A stretch of 44,971 nt of DNA from an uncultured Thermomicrobiales bacterium (GCA_902806415.1 CADCWN010000327.1:1-44971); one strand, 5' to 3'. Positions 16,254 to 24,588 are shown, counted from the stretch's first letter. Notes: generated by a model from the sequence alone, not told the origin. Program-made: numbers and translations.

Positions 16254-16308
16254 GTCATCTCCCGCAACCCGACAAGCACTCGCGAGATGGAGCGCCCAAC
16301 CACGGGTG

Positions 16309-16860
16309 TCACTCCGCCATCAGGCGCTTCAAGTCGAGCGGCAAGCCCGCGACCAGCAAGTAGGCGCGATCCGCCCGCGCCGCCAGTCGCGCGTTCGCGC
16401 GCCCGAGGAGATCGCGGTACGCGCGCCCGAGCGGATACGGCGGCACCAGGCCCATCCCCACCTCGTTCGACACGACGATCCAGGTCGCCGCGTTACTCCC
16501 GATCCGATCGAGGAGCGCGTCAATCTCCGCATCGATCGCGCGCTCGATCGCCGTTCCCCCCGCCGCCTCGTGTGCCAGCAGCAGATTCGAGACGAGCAGC
16601 GTCACGCAATCGAGGATAATCGTCCCAGAGGGATCATTCAGCGCGGCGACCACTTCCGCGACGCCGCTCGGCGCTTCCAGCGTGCGCCATCCCGCAGGGC
16701 GATCGGCGCGGTGCGCCGCGATCCGCCGCGCCATCTCGTCGTCGCCCGCCGTCGCCGTCGCCACGAAGAGGACCTCGCCGCCGCGCCGTCGCGCTAGTTG
16801 CTCGGCATGGGCGCTCTTGCCGCTCCGCGCGCCGCCGAGGATCAGGATCAGCTCGCCCAT
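16309..16860 (-). CDS. cobU: Adenosylcobinamide kinase / guanylyltransferase
   Basis: CobU phosphorylates adenosylcobinamide and transfers GMP to it, giving adenosylcobinamide-GDP for CobS. The 183-residue protein has the N-terminal P-loop GGARSGKSAHAEQLA, then LFVATATAGDDEM, RIAAHRADRPAGWRTLEAP with the catalytic-region His, the Walker-B-like ILDCVTLLVSNLL, and VSNEVGMGLVPPYPLGRAYRDLLG, all family hallmarks. It is the last gene of the B12-riboswitch operon, 10 bases after cbiB. Confidence 0.95.
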   Translation of the reverse strand: MGELILILGGARSGKSAHAEQLARRRGGEVLFVATATAGDDEMARRIAAHRADRPAGWRTLEAPSGVAEVVAALNDPSGTIILDCVTLLVSNLLLAHEAAGGTAIERAIDAEIDALLDRIGSNAATWIVVSNEVGMGLVPPYPLGRAYRDLLGRANARLAARADRAYLLVAGLPLDLKRLMAE

Positions 16861-16870
16861 CGCTCTCCCC

Positions 16871-17809
16871 TCACCTGCGCCGCAGGAGCGTCAGGCGCGC
16901 GGCTAGCGCCAGCACCATCGCCCCGCCAGCCACCAGGGCCACCAGTCGATCGGCCCGCCCGATCGTCGCTGCATCGGCGGGATGTCCGCCCGCCCCGAGC
17001 CGATACTGCGCCACCTTCTCCAACTCCACCCCGAGCGCCCCGGCCATCGCCGCCATCGGCCAACCGGCGTTGGGGCTCTCGGTCGCCCGTGCATCACGCC
17101 GCGCTGTCGCCAGGGCACGCGGCGCATCCTCCCCCGCCACGACTGCCGCCGCGACCAGCAGCAGGGCGGTGAGCCGAGCCGGGACGAAGTTGCTCGCGTC
17201 GTCAAGCCGCGCCGCCGCCTTGCCGAGCCATTCGTAGCGACCGCGATAGCCGATCATCGCGTCGAGGGTGTTGATCGCCCGGTAGGCGACCGCGCCGGGC
17301 AGGCCGAGCACGGCCCAGTAGCAGAGTGGCGCGACGATCGAGTCGCTGAGATTTTCCGCCAGCGACTCGACCGCCGCCGCCGCCACGAGGGGCGCGTCGA
17401 GCCCGGCGGGATCGCGGCTCACCAGCGAGCGCAAGCCCGCGCGCGCCGCCGCGAGATCCCCCGCCGCCAGCGGCGCGCGCACCCCCTCGCCGGCGCGCCG
17501 CAATGCGCGGATCGCGAAGGTGCTCTTCAACAGCGGCACGCCGAGCAGCGGGGCCAGAGACGGTCGACCCGCCAGCCGTCGGTAGGTCATTCGCGTCACA
17601 GTCGCGTAGATGAGTGGCGGCGCGAACGCCAGCGCGACGCCGTAGGCGAACTGCCGCGCCGCACCCTCGGTCGGTGCGCGTCGTTCAATCGCCCGCGCGA
17701 GATTGCCCATCCAGACGACCGGGTGCACCCGTGACGGCGGTTCGCCGAGCAGCAGGTCCCACGCCACCGCCAGCGGCAGGAGCCACGCTTCGGTTGCGCC
17801 CGACGCCAT
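16871..17809 (-). CDS. cbiB: Adenosylcobinamide-phosphate synthase CbiB/CobD
   Basis: This membrane protein attaches the aminopropanol (phosphate) arm to adenosylcobyric acid. The 312-residue protein has AWDLLLGEPPSRVHPVVWMG at the start, LVSRDPAGLD, AAVESLAENLSDSIVAPL, YRAINTLDAMIGYR and ESPNAGWPMAAMAGALGV, all diagnostic. Several hydrophobic helices are spread along it. The ATG at 17809 is chosen over an in-frame extension to 18046 that only shadows cobS. It follows cobS by 11 bases. Confidence 0.95.
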   Translation of the reverse strand: MASGATEAWLLPLAVAWDLLLGEPPSRVHPVVWMGNLARAIERRAPTEGAARQFAYGVALAFAPPLIYATVTRMTYRRLAGRPSLAPLLGVPLLKSTFAIRALRRAGEGVRAPLAAGDLAAARAGLRSLVSRDPAGLDAPLVAAAAVESLAENLSDSIVAPLCYWAVLGLPGAVAYRAINTLDAMIGYRGRYEWLGKAAARLDDASNFVPARLTALLLVAAAVVAGEDAPRALATARRDARATESPNAGWPMAAMAGALGVELEKVAQYRLGAGGHPADAATIGRADRLVALVAGGAMVLALAARLTLLRRR

Positions 17810-17820
17810 CCCTGGTCCCC

Positions 17821-18552
17821 TCACGTCGCCGTTTGCGCCCCGACGATCGCCAGCAGGAGCACAAGCTCCACGATCTCGTTGATCGCCCCGTAACAGTCGC
17901 CGGTCAGCCCGCCCAGACGCCCGAGGGCGAACCGCGCGACTGTCGCCGTCACAATCGCGGCGATGACGATCGCCGCCCCGCCCCACGGCCACCAGACGCC
18001 CGCGCCGAGCGCCACCGTCGCGAGGGTCGCCAGCGCCGCCTGCCACCAGCCCGCCGCTTGCTTAAATGCGGCCCCCATCCCGGTGACGCGACCATAAGGA
18101 TAAGCGACGATCGCCAGGGTCATCGCCCAGCGCCCCAGCAGCGGCGGCAGGAGCAGGCCGACGAGTCGCCAGCCGCCATCGAGCGCGACAATCCCGCCGT
18201 AGCGCAGCAGCAGGGCGGTGACCGCGCCGAGGACGCCGAACGCCCCGACGCGGCTGTCGCGCATGATCTCCAGGCGGCGCTCCGGCGTGAACCCGCCGAA
18301 GAGCCCATCGCAGCAATCCATCAGCCCGTCGAGGTGCAGCCCGCGCGTGATCGCGATCATCGCCGCCAGCAGCAGCGCCGCCCGCACCCCGCCCGGCAGG
18401 ACGCGCGCCAGCGCAAGATCGAGCCCGAGGAGAATCGCGCCGACGAGCAACCCGACGAAGGGGAAGAAGATCAGCGACCGTGCGAGGGTCGCCGCGCCGA
18501 CCTCGCGACGCGGCACCGGCAGAGCGGTCAGGAAGCCGAGCGCGGTCAACAC
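17821..18552 (-). CDS. cobS: Adenosylcobinamide-GDP ribazoletransferase CobS
   Basis: CobS, an integral membrane enzyme, joins adenosylcobinamide-GDP to alpha-ribazole (phosphate). The signature RGLHLDGLMDCCDGLFGG with its acidic metal-binding residues is intact, as are ALGFLTALPVP at the start, MRDSRVGAFG and GGLTGDCYGAINE. The start is uncertain. The GTG at 18552 gives a protein of normal length but has no clear ribosome site. An ATG at 18645 adds 31 residues that read through heptamer-like repeats and look non-coding. The 227 bases up to cobT hold repeats rather than a gene. Confidence 0.9.
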   Translation of the reverse strand: MLTALGFLTALPVPRREVGAATLARSLIFFPFVGLLVGAILLGLDLALARVLPGGVRAALLLAAMIAITRGLHLDGLMDCCDGLFGGFTPERRLEIMRDSRVGAFGVLGAVTALLLRYGGIVALDGGWRLVGLLLPPLLGRWAMTLAIVAYPYGRVTGMGAAFKQAAGWWQAALATLATVALGAGVWWPWGGAAIVIAAIVTATVARFALGRLGGLTGDCYGAINEIVELVLLLAIVGAQTAT

Positions 18553-18588
18553 GGGAGAGTTGCGGGTCGTACCCTGAAGGGCATAAAT

Positions 18589-18616
18589 GGGTCGTGGGTC
18601 GGGAGACGGGGCGACA
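18589..18616. repeat. Degenerate heptamer array upstream of cobS
   Basis: Plus-strand units GGGTCGT, GGGTCGG, GAGACGG and GGCGACA follow one another at a 7-base period. The array is short and weaker than the others, and it lies in the uncertain 5' region of cobS. Confidence 0.4.
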
Positions 18617-18682
18617 AGAAGGGAGGGGCAACGCTCGGCAGCCATCCGACCACAATCCACGTGGCTCGCAACAGCACCGCGC

Positions 18683-18700
18683 AGTCCCCGCAGGGGGACT
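18683..18700. repeat. Hairpin element in the cobT-cobS spacer
   Basis: AGTCCCC (18683-18689) and GGGGACT (18694-18700) form a perfect 7-bp stem with a GCAG loop. The surrounding stretch (about 18670-18745) does not code and has the look of a dispersed palindromic intergenic element, but other copies cannot be sought here. Confidence 0.5.
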
Positions 18701-18779
18701 TTGTGGCGCAGCCTTCAGCCGGGATCTCGGTCCACCGGCCACCCACGCTACCCTGTACCACCCACCTGCGCATTGACAC

Positions 18780-19877
18780 TCACGCCCCCCCATCCGAGAC
18801 GCCCGCCTCCGCGAAGGTCGCCATCTCGGCCAGGTGGCGGGCCGCGCCGTCGAGGAGGCCGAGCGCCAGCGCCGCGCCGCTCCCCTCACCGAGCCGCAGA
18901 CCGAGGTCGAGGAGCGGGTCGAGGCCGAGGCGTTCGAGGACGACGGCGTGACCCGGCTCGGTCGAACGGTGGGCGGCGAAGAGGTATGGCGTCAGCGTGG
19001 GGCAGAGGCCGACGGCCACCAGCGCCGCCGCGCCGGTGATGAAGCCGTCGAGGACGATCGGCACCCGCGCCGCCGCCGCGCCGAGGATCAGGCCCACGAG
19101 TCCGGCGATCTCGAAGCCGCCGACCTTCGCCAGCACATCGAGGGGGTCGGACGGATCGGGCCGATTGATCGCCAGCATCTGCCGCACGACCCCGACCTTG
19201 CGACGCAGCGCCAGGCCATCGACGCCGGTGCCGCGCCCGGTCACGATCGCGGGTGGCTCGCCGGTCAGCGCGGCCACGATCGCGCTCGCGGCGGTCGTGT
19301 TGCCGATCCCCATCTCGCCGACGCCGAGGAGATCGAGCCCGCGCGCCACTTCCTCCCCCGCGACCGCGATCGTGGCCTCGACCGCGCGAATGGCATCCTC
19401 GCGGCCCATCGCCGGGCCGTGCGCGGCGTTCGCCGTGCCGCGCCCGATCGCGCGACGGAGTAGGGTGGGTCGGGCGATGGGCCGATCCGCCGGGCTGGCC
19501 GACGCTGGCGGGGCCGCGATCTCCCCCGCCACCCCCATATCGACGACCGTGACCCGCGCGCCGACGCTGCGGGCGAGCGCGTTGATCGCCGCGCCGCCCG
19601 CCAGGAAGTTCGCCACCATCTGCGTCGTCACCGCCGCCGGGTAGGCGCTGACCCCCTCCGCCGTCACCCCGTGATCGCCCGCCATGATCACGATCGCCTT
19701 GCGCCGCAACTCGGGGCGCTCCGTGCCAAGAATCCCCGCGAGCCCGATCGCCAACGCTTCGAGGCGACCGAGGCTGCCGGGCGGCTTCGTCAACACCCCT
19801 TCGCGCGCGCGGGCGCGGGCCATCGCCGCCGCGTCGGGCGGCCCGATCCGCGCGATCACCTCCTCGATCCGGTTCAT
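18780..19877 (-). CDS. cobT: Nicotinate-nucleotide--dimethylbenzimidazole phosphoribosyltransferase
   Basis: CobT activates the lower-ligand base by making alpha-ribazole phosphate from nicotinate mononucleotide. The 365-residue protein shows LTKPPGSLGRLE, IMAGDHGVTAEGVSAYP, VVDMGVAGE, GEMGIGNTTAASAI, GRGTGVDG, KVGGFEIAGL, and the C-terminal LRLGEGSGAALAL containing the catalytic Glu. The ATG at 19877 fits the family; an upstream frame to 19973 is only overlap with the HAD gene. Two bases separate it from that gene. The presence of CobT implies use of dimethylbenzimidazole or a related base as lower ligand. Confidence 0.96.
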   Translation of the reverse strand: MNRIEEVIARIGPPDAAAMARARAREGVLTKPPGSLGRLEALAIGLAGILGTERPELRRKAIVIMAGDHGVTAEGVSAYPAAVTTQMVANFLAGGAAINALARSVGARVTVVDMGVAGEIAAPPASASPADRPIARPTLLRRAIGRGTANAAHGPAMGREDAIRAVEATIAVAGEEVARGLDLLGVGEMGIGNTTAASAIVAALTGEPPAIVTGRGTGVDGLALRRKVGVVRQMLAINRPDPSDPLDVLAKVGGFEIAGLVGLILGAAAARVPIVLDGFITGAAALVAVGLCPTLTPYLFAAHRSTEPGHAVVLERLGLDPLLDLGLRLGEGSGAALALGLLDGAARHLAEMATFAEAGVSDGGA

Positions 19878-19879
19878 CG

Positions 19880-20341
19880 TCACCCCGCAAGCACGGTCGC
19901 GACCTCGGCGATCTCCCCGATCGTATGGGTCGGCCACCCCGTCATCGCATCGGGCAACTCGTCGACGAAACAACCGCGCCGTAACCAGACCGTCGTCGCG
20001 CCGTGTCGATTGCCCCAGGCGATCCCACGCCCGGCGCGGTCGTCCACGATCGCCACCTCTGCGGGTTGGACCCCGAGCTCCGCCAACGTCGCGAGATACG
20101 CGCCATCCTTATCGGCGGGGACGAAGCGGACGGCGGCGAAGAGCGGGGCGATGCCAGTCGCGCGCAGGGTCTCCCGCCGCTCGGCGACCCGACGCTCGTA
20201 CTCGCCGCTGACGAGCGAGACGATCGCCAGGTCGTAGCGCTGCGCGAGCGCCGTCAGCAGATCCGGCACACCGGGGAAGAGCGCGCCGCGCTCGCTGTCA
20301 TAGAGGGTGCGCCCCCAATCGAAGATGATCGCCCTGATCAT
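19880..20341 (-). CDS. HAD-superfamily hydrolase-like protein in the B12 operon
   Basis: The 153-residue protein has a HAD motif I of the form FDWGRTLYD, VSLVSGEYE (motif II region), a Lys in PADKDG (motif III) and VDDRAGRGIAWGNRHGATTVWL (motif IV), the plan of a small phosphatase without a large cap. Motif I has Gly where most HAD phosphatases have the second Asp (the general acid), so activity may be altered. Its start overlaps the btuD stop by four bases and cobT begins two bases after it, so it is firmly in the operon. No CobC-type alpha-ribazole phosphatase is present in the operon; this protein could fill that role (speculative). Confidence 0.8.
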   Translation of the reverse strand: MIRAIIFDWGRTLYDSERGALFPGVPDLLTALAQRYDLAIVSLVSGEYERRVAERRETLRATGIAPLFAAVRFVPADKDGAYLATLAELGVQPAEVAIVDDRAGRGIAWGNRHGATTVWLRRGCFVDELPDAMTGWPTHTIGEIAEVATVLAG

Positions 20342-21180
20342 GGCACGCCCTGGCCATACCCCGGCAGCGCGACCGGCAGTCCAGTCTGCGGGTGGGGGAG
20401 CACCCGTGCGTCGTAGCCGTAGGCGTGGCGCAAGAGCGGCGGCGTGATCACCGCGGCGGGCGGGCCGTCGGCGATGATCCGCCCGCCATGCAGGAGCACG
20501 AGGCGCGGGGCGATGGCGGCGGCGAGATTGATGTCGTGGAACGACGCCAGGATCGTCAAGCCTTCCTCGCGGTTGAGGCGCAGCAACGTCGCCATGATCC
20601 CCTGCGCGATCCCGGGATCGAGGTGGGCGGTCGGCTCATCGAGCAGCAGCAGGGTCGGCTCCTGCGCCAGCGCCCGCGCCAGCGACGCCCGCTGGCGCTC
20701 ACCGCCCGAGAGTTCGCCGAGCGGCCGCCCGGCCAGATCGAGGCACTCGGCCGCCGTCAGCGCCCGCCGCGCGACCACGTAATCGCCCTCACCCTCGCCT
20801 TGGAAGGGGCGCAGGTGCGGCGTCCGCCCGAGCAGCACCAACTCCGCGACGGTGAATCCGTCCGGCAGGATCGGCGTCTGCGCCACGACCGCGACGCGGC
20901 GCGCCAACTCGCGCCGCGTCGCCCGCCCCGGCGTCAAGCCGGCGACGCACATCGCACCGGCGGCGGGCGACAACGTCCCGGCGATCAGGCGCAGGAGGGT
21001 GCTCTTCCCCGAGCCATTCGGCCCCAGCAGGCCGACGAACTCGCCCGGCGCGACCGCCAGTGAGATCCCTTCCAGCACCGCCCGCCCGCCCCAGGCGAAG
21101 CGCAGATCGCGCAGCACAATCCCCGCCGCTGCCTCTCGCCCCCCTCGCTCGGACTCGCGCGCCGCCATCATCCCCGCCAT
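20338..21180 (-). CDS. btuD: Cobalamin/corrinoid ABC transporter ATP-binding protein
   Basis: This ATPase powers the BtuC permease for corrinoid import. The 280-residue protein has Walker A GPNGSGKST (53-61), Q-loop VAQTPIL, signature LSGGERQRASLARALA, Walker B LLLLDEPTAHLD and the switch His in SFHDINLA, the FecE/BtuD pattern. FecE-type ATPases also serve iron siderophores; the cobalamin assignment comes from the riboswitch and the cob genes in the same operon. It follows btuC by 28 bases, a gap that is itself a short heptamer array. Confidence 0.9.
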   Translation of the reverse strand: MAGMMAARESERGGREAAAGIVLRDLRFAWGGRAVLEGISLAVAPGEFVGLLGPNGSGKSTLLRLIAGTLSPAAGAMCVAGLTPGRATRRELARRVAVVAQTPILPDGFTVAELVLLGRTPHLRPFQGEGEGDYVVARRALTAAECLDLAGRPLGELSGGERQRASLARALAQEPTLLLLDEPTAHLDPGIAQGIMATLLRLNREEGLTILASFHDINLAAAIAPRLVLLHGGRIIADGPPAAVITPPLLRHAYGYDARVLPHPQTGLPVALPGYGQGVP

Positions 21181-21185
21181 CCCGC

Positions 21186-21213
21186 GTTCCCCGTTCCACC
21201 TGCCGCGTTCAGA
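21186..21213. repeat. Heptamer array at the btuC/btuD junction
   Basis: Units GTTCCCC, GTTCCAC, CTGCCGC and GTTCAGA follow at a 7-base period on the plus strand and fill the 28-base gap between btuC and btuD. The last unit contains the btuC stop codon (plus TCA 21209-21211). GTTCCCC is the same unit as in the array at 31929-31963. Confidence 0.6.
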
Positions 21214-22342
21214 ACAGCCTCTTCTTGCTGCGGCGCAGCAAGAAGAGGAAGAACGGCGCGCCGCAGAGGGCGGTCAGCACGCCGACCGGAATCTCACCGA
21301 TCGGGAGGATCGTGCGGGCGAGGCCATCGGCGAGGATCAGGAAGATCGCGCCGGCGAAGAGGGACGCCGGCAGGAGGAGACGGTGGCCCGCTCCCCAGAC
21401 CAGGCGGACGATGTGCGGCACGATCAGGCCGACGAAGCCGATCAGCCCGCTGACCGAGACCGCTGCCGCCGTGACCAGCGTCGCCACGACCACCAGGATG
21501 ATCTTCAGCCGCTCCACGTCGATCCCGAGAGAGGCGGCCCCTTCCTCGCCGAGTTGCAGCGCGTCGAGCAGGCGCGCGGACGGCACCATCACCAGCGCGC
21601 CGAGGAGGAGCCAGGGCGCGATCTGGAAGACCTGCGACCAGGAGGCGGTCGTGAAACCGCCGAGCAGCCAGCCATAGACAACCAGCAACTTGTCGCCGTA
21701 CCAGTACATCAGGAACGAGTTGGCCGCCGAGGCCAGCGCGCTGACCGCCACCCCGGAGAGGAGCAGCGTCGTCAGCGGCGTCGCGCCGCCAACCCGCGCC
21801 AGGCCATAGACGAAGGCCACCGCGACCAACGCCCCCGCGAAGGCGCACCACTGCGTCGCGCCGTAGCGATAGAGCGACGGCGGCAGGCGCAGCACCGTCG
21901 CGGCGGTCGCCCCGAGCGCCGCGCCCGAAGCGACCCCGATCAGGTACGGGTCGGCCAGCGGGTTGCGGAACAGCCCCTGGTAGGTGGCACCCGAGAGGGC
22001 GAGCGACGCGCCGACGACCCCGGCCAGGACGACGCGGGGCAGGCGGATCGTGAAGATGATCGTCTCCCACGAGGCCGGCCAAGTCGCCACGCCCGCGCCC
22101 GGCAAGCCCAGGCGCAGCGCCACCATCCGCGCGATCGTCTCGACCGGGATGCGCACCGAGCCCCAGGCCGAGGCGACCAGCGCCACCGCCACGACCGTCA
22201 GGGCGAGCGCGCCGAGGATCGCCCCCCGTCCCCCCGGGCGGAAACCGTGCGGGGGGACGGGCGACGCGCTATCCGCGGGCGCGACCGTCCCCGGCGGGTG
22301 CCACCATGTTCGCCCGCCGCGCCCCCCGCGCTCCGCCCTCAT
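21209..22342 (-). CDS. btuC: Cobalamin/corrinoid ABC transporter permease
   Basis: This FecCD-family permease forms the membrane channel for corrinoid import. The 377-residue protein has about ten hydrophobic helices and the family's segments RLPRVVLAGVVGASLALSG, YQGLFRNPLADPYLIGVASGA, LLLSGVAVSALASA, LGGFTTASW, SGLIGFVGLIVPHIVR and the C-terminal GEIPVGVLTALCGAPFFLFLL. The first 35 residues are polar, Gly/Pro-rich and probably cytoplasmic. It sits between btuF and btuD in the riboswitch operon. Confidence 0.92.
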   Translation of the reverse strand: MRAERGGRGGRTWWHPPGTVAPADSASPVPPHGFRPGGRGAILGALALTVVAVALVASAWGSVRIPVETIARMVALRLGLPGAGVATWPASWETIIFTIRLPRVVLAGVVGASLALSGATYQGLFRNPLADPYLIGVASGAALGATAATVLRLPPSLYRYGATQWCAFAGALVAVAFVYGLARVGGATPLTTLLLSGVAVSALASAANSFLMYWYGDKLLVVYGWLLGGFTTASWSQVFQIAPWLLLGALVMVPSARLLDALQLGEEGAASLGIDVERLKIILVVVATLVTAAAVSVSGLIGFVGLIVPHIVRLVWGAGHRLLLPASLFAGAIFLILADGLARTILPIGEIPVGVLTALCGAPFFLFLLRRSKKRLF

Positions 22343-22372
22343 CGCCGCCTCGCTCGCTCGCCCGTCACCGGC

Positions 22373-23512
22373 CTACCGGAACAGTTCCGGGTGGATCGCC
22401 GCCGCCAACCGTTCGAGCGCATCCACGACGCGCGGGCCGGGGCGATTGGCAATATCCGCGTCGATCGTCAGGATGCGCCCGTTCTTCACCGCGCTGATCC
22501 CCGACCAGCCCGGTCGCCCTTTCACCGACTCGACCGTCGCCCCGGCGGCCTCGTCGCTGAGGATAATCACCTCCGGGTCTTTGCCGATGATCTGCTCGGC
22601 GCTGAGCTTCGGATAGGGGGTCCCGGCATCGGCGGCGATATTCGCCCCACCCGCCCGCGTGATCAGATCATCGATGAACGACTTTGGCCCGACGGTGAAA
22701 TACTGGGTCGGGTCCAGCTCGAAGAAGACGCGTGGCTTCGTCGTCGCGGGCCGCAGCTTCGCCGTCAGGGTGGCGAGTCGCGTCTCCAGGTCACCGCGCA
22801 CCTTCGCCGCCTCGGCGTTCACGTCGGCGATCTGCCCGACGAGGGAGAGGTTCGCCAGCACCCCGTTCACGTCGGCGGGGTTGAGCACGACCGTGGCGAT
22901 CCCCCGCCCCTCGAAGGCGGCGATGACATCCGGCTTGGTGATCCCCGCCGCGAAGATCAGATCGGGCGTGGATGCCAGGACCTGCTCCAGATCGGTCGCG
23001 GAGTAGTTGCTGATCTGCGGCTTGCCCATCGCGGCCGGCGGATAGTTCGAGTACCGATCCACACCGACGACGCGATCGCCCAGCCCGATGGCGAACAGGA
23101 TCTCGGTGTTGCTCGGCGCGAGCGAGACGATCCGCTGCGGTCGCCGAGCCAGCGTGACCGAGCGGCCCGCATCATCCTTGATCGTCAAAGGATAGGTGGT
23201 GGCGCGCGGCGTCCCGAGGGGTGTCGCCGAAGCGGCGCGGGAGGCGGTGGCCGCCGGGGAAGCGGCGCGCGTCACAGTCGCCGCCGCAGGGGTCGTCGAA
23301 CTGGTGCTGGCGGTAGCGGCGCGCGTCGATGTCGCCGGTGCGGTCGTCGCTTGTGCGGCGGCGGCGGTGGAAGCGGCGCGCGTCGGCGCTGCTGTCGGGT
23401 TAGTTCCTTGTGTCGGCGCGGGGGTCGTGCCGCCGCAAGCAACCAGGAAGATCGCGAGCAGCGCGCCAATCAGCCAGCCAAGTGGTCGTGTTGTCCCCTG
23501 TCGTTCCGCCAT
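22373..23512 (-). CDS. btuF: Cobalamin/corrinoid-binding lipoprotein
   Basis: This extracytoplasmic substrate-binding protein delivers corrinoid to BtuC. The 379-residue precursor has a lipoprotein signal with lipobox LVAC (Cys at 26), then an unusually long linker of about 80 residues made almost only of Ala, Thr, Ser and Pro, then a periplasmic-binding fold of the BtuF/FhuD type: RPQRIVSLAPSNTEILFAIG, VVGVDRYSNYP, DLIFAAG, the long helix through the middle, and RPGWSGISAVKNGRIL near the end. A strong GAGGGAGGGG site precedes the ATG. It is the first gene after the B12 riboswitch. Confidence 0.93.
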   Translation of the reverse strand: MAERQGTTRPLGWLIGALLAIFLVACGGTTPAPTQGTNPTAAPTRAASTAAAAQATTAPATSTRAATASTSSTTPAAATVTRAASPAATASRAASATPLGTPRATTYPLTIKDDAGRSVTLARRPQRIVSLAPSNTEILFAIGLGDRVVGVDRYSNYPPAAMGKPQISNYSATDLEQVLASTPDLIFAAGITKPDVIAAFEGRGIATVVLNPADVNGVLANLSLVGQIADVNAEAAKVRGDLETRLATLTAKLRPATTKPRVFFELDPTQYFTVGPKSFIDDLITRAGGANIAADAGTPYPKLSAEQIIGKDPEVIILSDEAAGATVESVKGRPGWSGISAVKNGRILTIDADIANRPGPRVVDALERLAAAIHPELFR

Positions 23513-23739
23513 CCTGCCCCTCCCTCAATTCGCGTCACCGTTGTGTCACCGGTCGCATCTCGACCGGACGTCCACCGAATCAGGCCGATCGAGAGAGGGA
23601 CGGCGCATTGACGGACGGCTCACACCGGCCCGTTAAATCACAATCCCCCCGTCCCGGGGGGACGGAGGGAAGGCGGTACGGCGGGTAGCCCCGCTCGCAA
23701 CGCTGCCTGCGCCCGTTCTCTCGACGGCTTCAGCAATGG

Positions 23740-23885
23740 TGAGGGCAGGTATCCTGGCTTCGCGACGGTCACCCTTCGGTGACGGATCGCTTTACAGTTG
23801 CGGGACAGCGCCGGGCTTGCACCGGACTTCCCCTGCTCGACGCGCCGAGTCGCGGCGCGTCCCCACCTGGAACAATTTAATTGTG
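23740..23885 (-). promoter_or_regulatory. Cobalamin (B12) riboswitch
   Basis: On the minus strand the conserved core is plain: GGGGAAGTCCGGTGCAAGCC, then CCGGCGCTGTCCCGCAACTG, and the B12 box AGCCAGGATACCTGCC (plus 23744-23759). Adenosylcobalamin binding usually shuts off the downstream genes. The box is about 230 bases from the btuF start. The leader between them (23513-23739) has G/C hairpins such as CCGTCCC/GGGACGG near 23650-23667 but no U-run, so control of translation is more likely than termination (inference). Outer borders are approximate. Confidence 0.95.
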
Positions 23886-23891
23886 AGAGGA

Positions 23892-23920
23892 GCCTAACAG
23901 ACGCGATGCCGGTTCGTCAA
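23892..23920 (-). promoter_or_regulatory. Promoter of the cobalamin operon
   Basis: On the minus strand TTGACG (plus 23915-23920) lies 17 bases before TTAGGC (plus 23892-23897), placing the transcript start just before the riboswitch. The -10 box is weak. Confidence 0.5.
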
Positions 23921-23936
23921 ACAGAGGGTTCGCGCG

Positions 23937-23980
23937 CGAGTGGGCGGGCGGTCGAAGCCTTTCCCGCCCCCGCCCACTCG
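23937..23980. repeat. 12-bp stem hairpin between divergent genes
   Basis: CGAGTGGGCGGG at 23937-23948 is exactly complementary to 23969-23980, with a 20-base loop. It lies just upstream of the riboswitch promoter, so it may be a regulatory palindrome rather than a terminator; no T-run follows on either strand. Confidence 0.5.
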
Positions 23981-24076
23981 GAGTGACCATGCCCTTCACC
24001 TCGGCGTTCTTCGGAGCGCCGTTGCGCCAGGCGACGCCGACACAAAACCGGCCCGACACCTGGGGCGTTTATCCTA

Positions 24077-24106
24077 TTGTGGCGGTACCCGCCGCTGGTG
24101 CATACT
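24077..24106 (+). promoter_or_regulatory. Possible promoter of the gene at 24145
   Basis: TTGTGG at 24077-24082 and CATACT at 24101-24106 are 18 bases apart. The spacer contains the short inverted repeat GGCGG-TAC-CCGCC. Confidence 0.4.
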
Positions 24107-24144
24107 GCGCCAGTCAGGCCGCATCACCGACCGAGGAAATACGT

Positions 24145-24384
24145 ATGCCCAGCCAACGATTCACGATTCACTATCGTCAGCGCACCCGCAGCGGCGGGGT
24201 GGCCGTGCTGGTCGAAGATTCCGCCGGTCAACTCCACGTCTACACCGGAATGGGCCTGCGCCCGTATCTGCGCGAGAACCCCGACCCCGCGCGTCGCCAG
24301 GCGACGCTGCGCCGTCTCGGCTGGGTGCCGGTCCCGCGCGTCGCCCCCTACACCCTCGACGGCTTACAGCGCCTCTTCGGATAG
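24145..24384 (+). CDS. Small hypothetical protein
   Basis: The 79-residue protein (MPSQRFTIHYRQRTRSGGVAV..., VEDSAGQLHVYTGMGLRPYLR, ending TLDGLQRLFG) is basic, with no membrane segment and no family I recognise. It looks like one small alpha/beta domain: two or three strands, then a Leu-rich basic helix. GAGGAAA lies about eight bases before the ATG. The frame stays open upstream to 23983, but that part runs over the promoter. It stands alone on the plus strand between the riboswitch promoter and rplI. Confidence 0.65.
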   Translation: MPSQRFTIHYRQRTRSGGVAVLVEDSAGQLHVYTGMGLRPYLRENPDPARRQATLRRLGWVPVPRVAPYTLDGLQRLFG

Positions 24385-24588
24385 TTCGCCGCCCGGCCTC
24401 TCGGATAACCGCTGCGGTGGTCCAGCCAGCGTGAACTATTCCTCAGCATGTGGAAAATGGCGTGCGCCATCGGTGACGGACCGCGCTCGCCGTGCCCCGA
24501 GGGCTGCCGCGAGGTGGGCTGAACCGGGAACATAGACTACAATTGGGCGCGGTTTTGGATCTGGCACCGCTCTCGATCGTCAGCATCC
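24385..24588. other. Spacer with no recognised gene
   Basis: Between the small gene at 24145 and the rplI promoter I see no coding frame with a ribosome site. A TACAAT-like hexamer occurs at about 24537-24542 without a matching -35 box. Confidence 0.5.

Noticed and set aside
20852..23611. A 919-codon open frame on the plus strand
   Set aside because: It lies opposite btuD, btuC and btuF and reads as Arg/Asp/Gln-rich antisense sequence with no domain.
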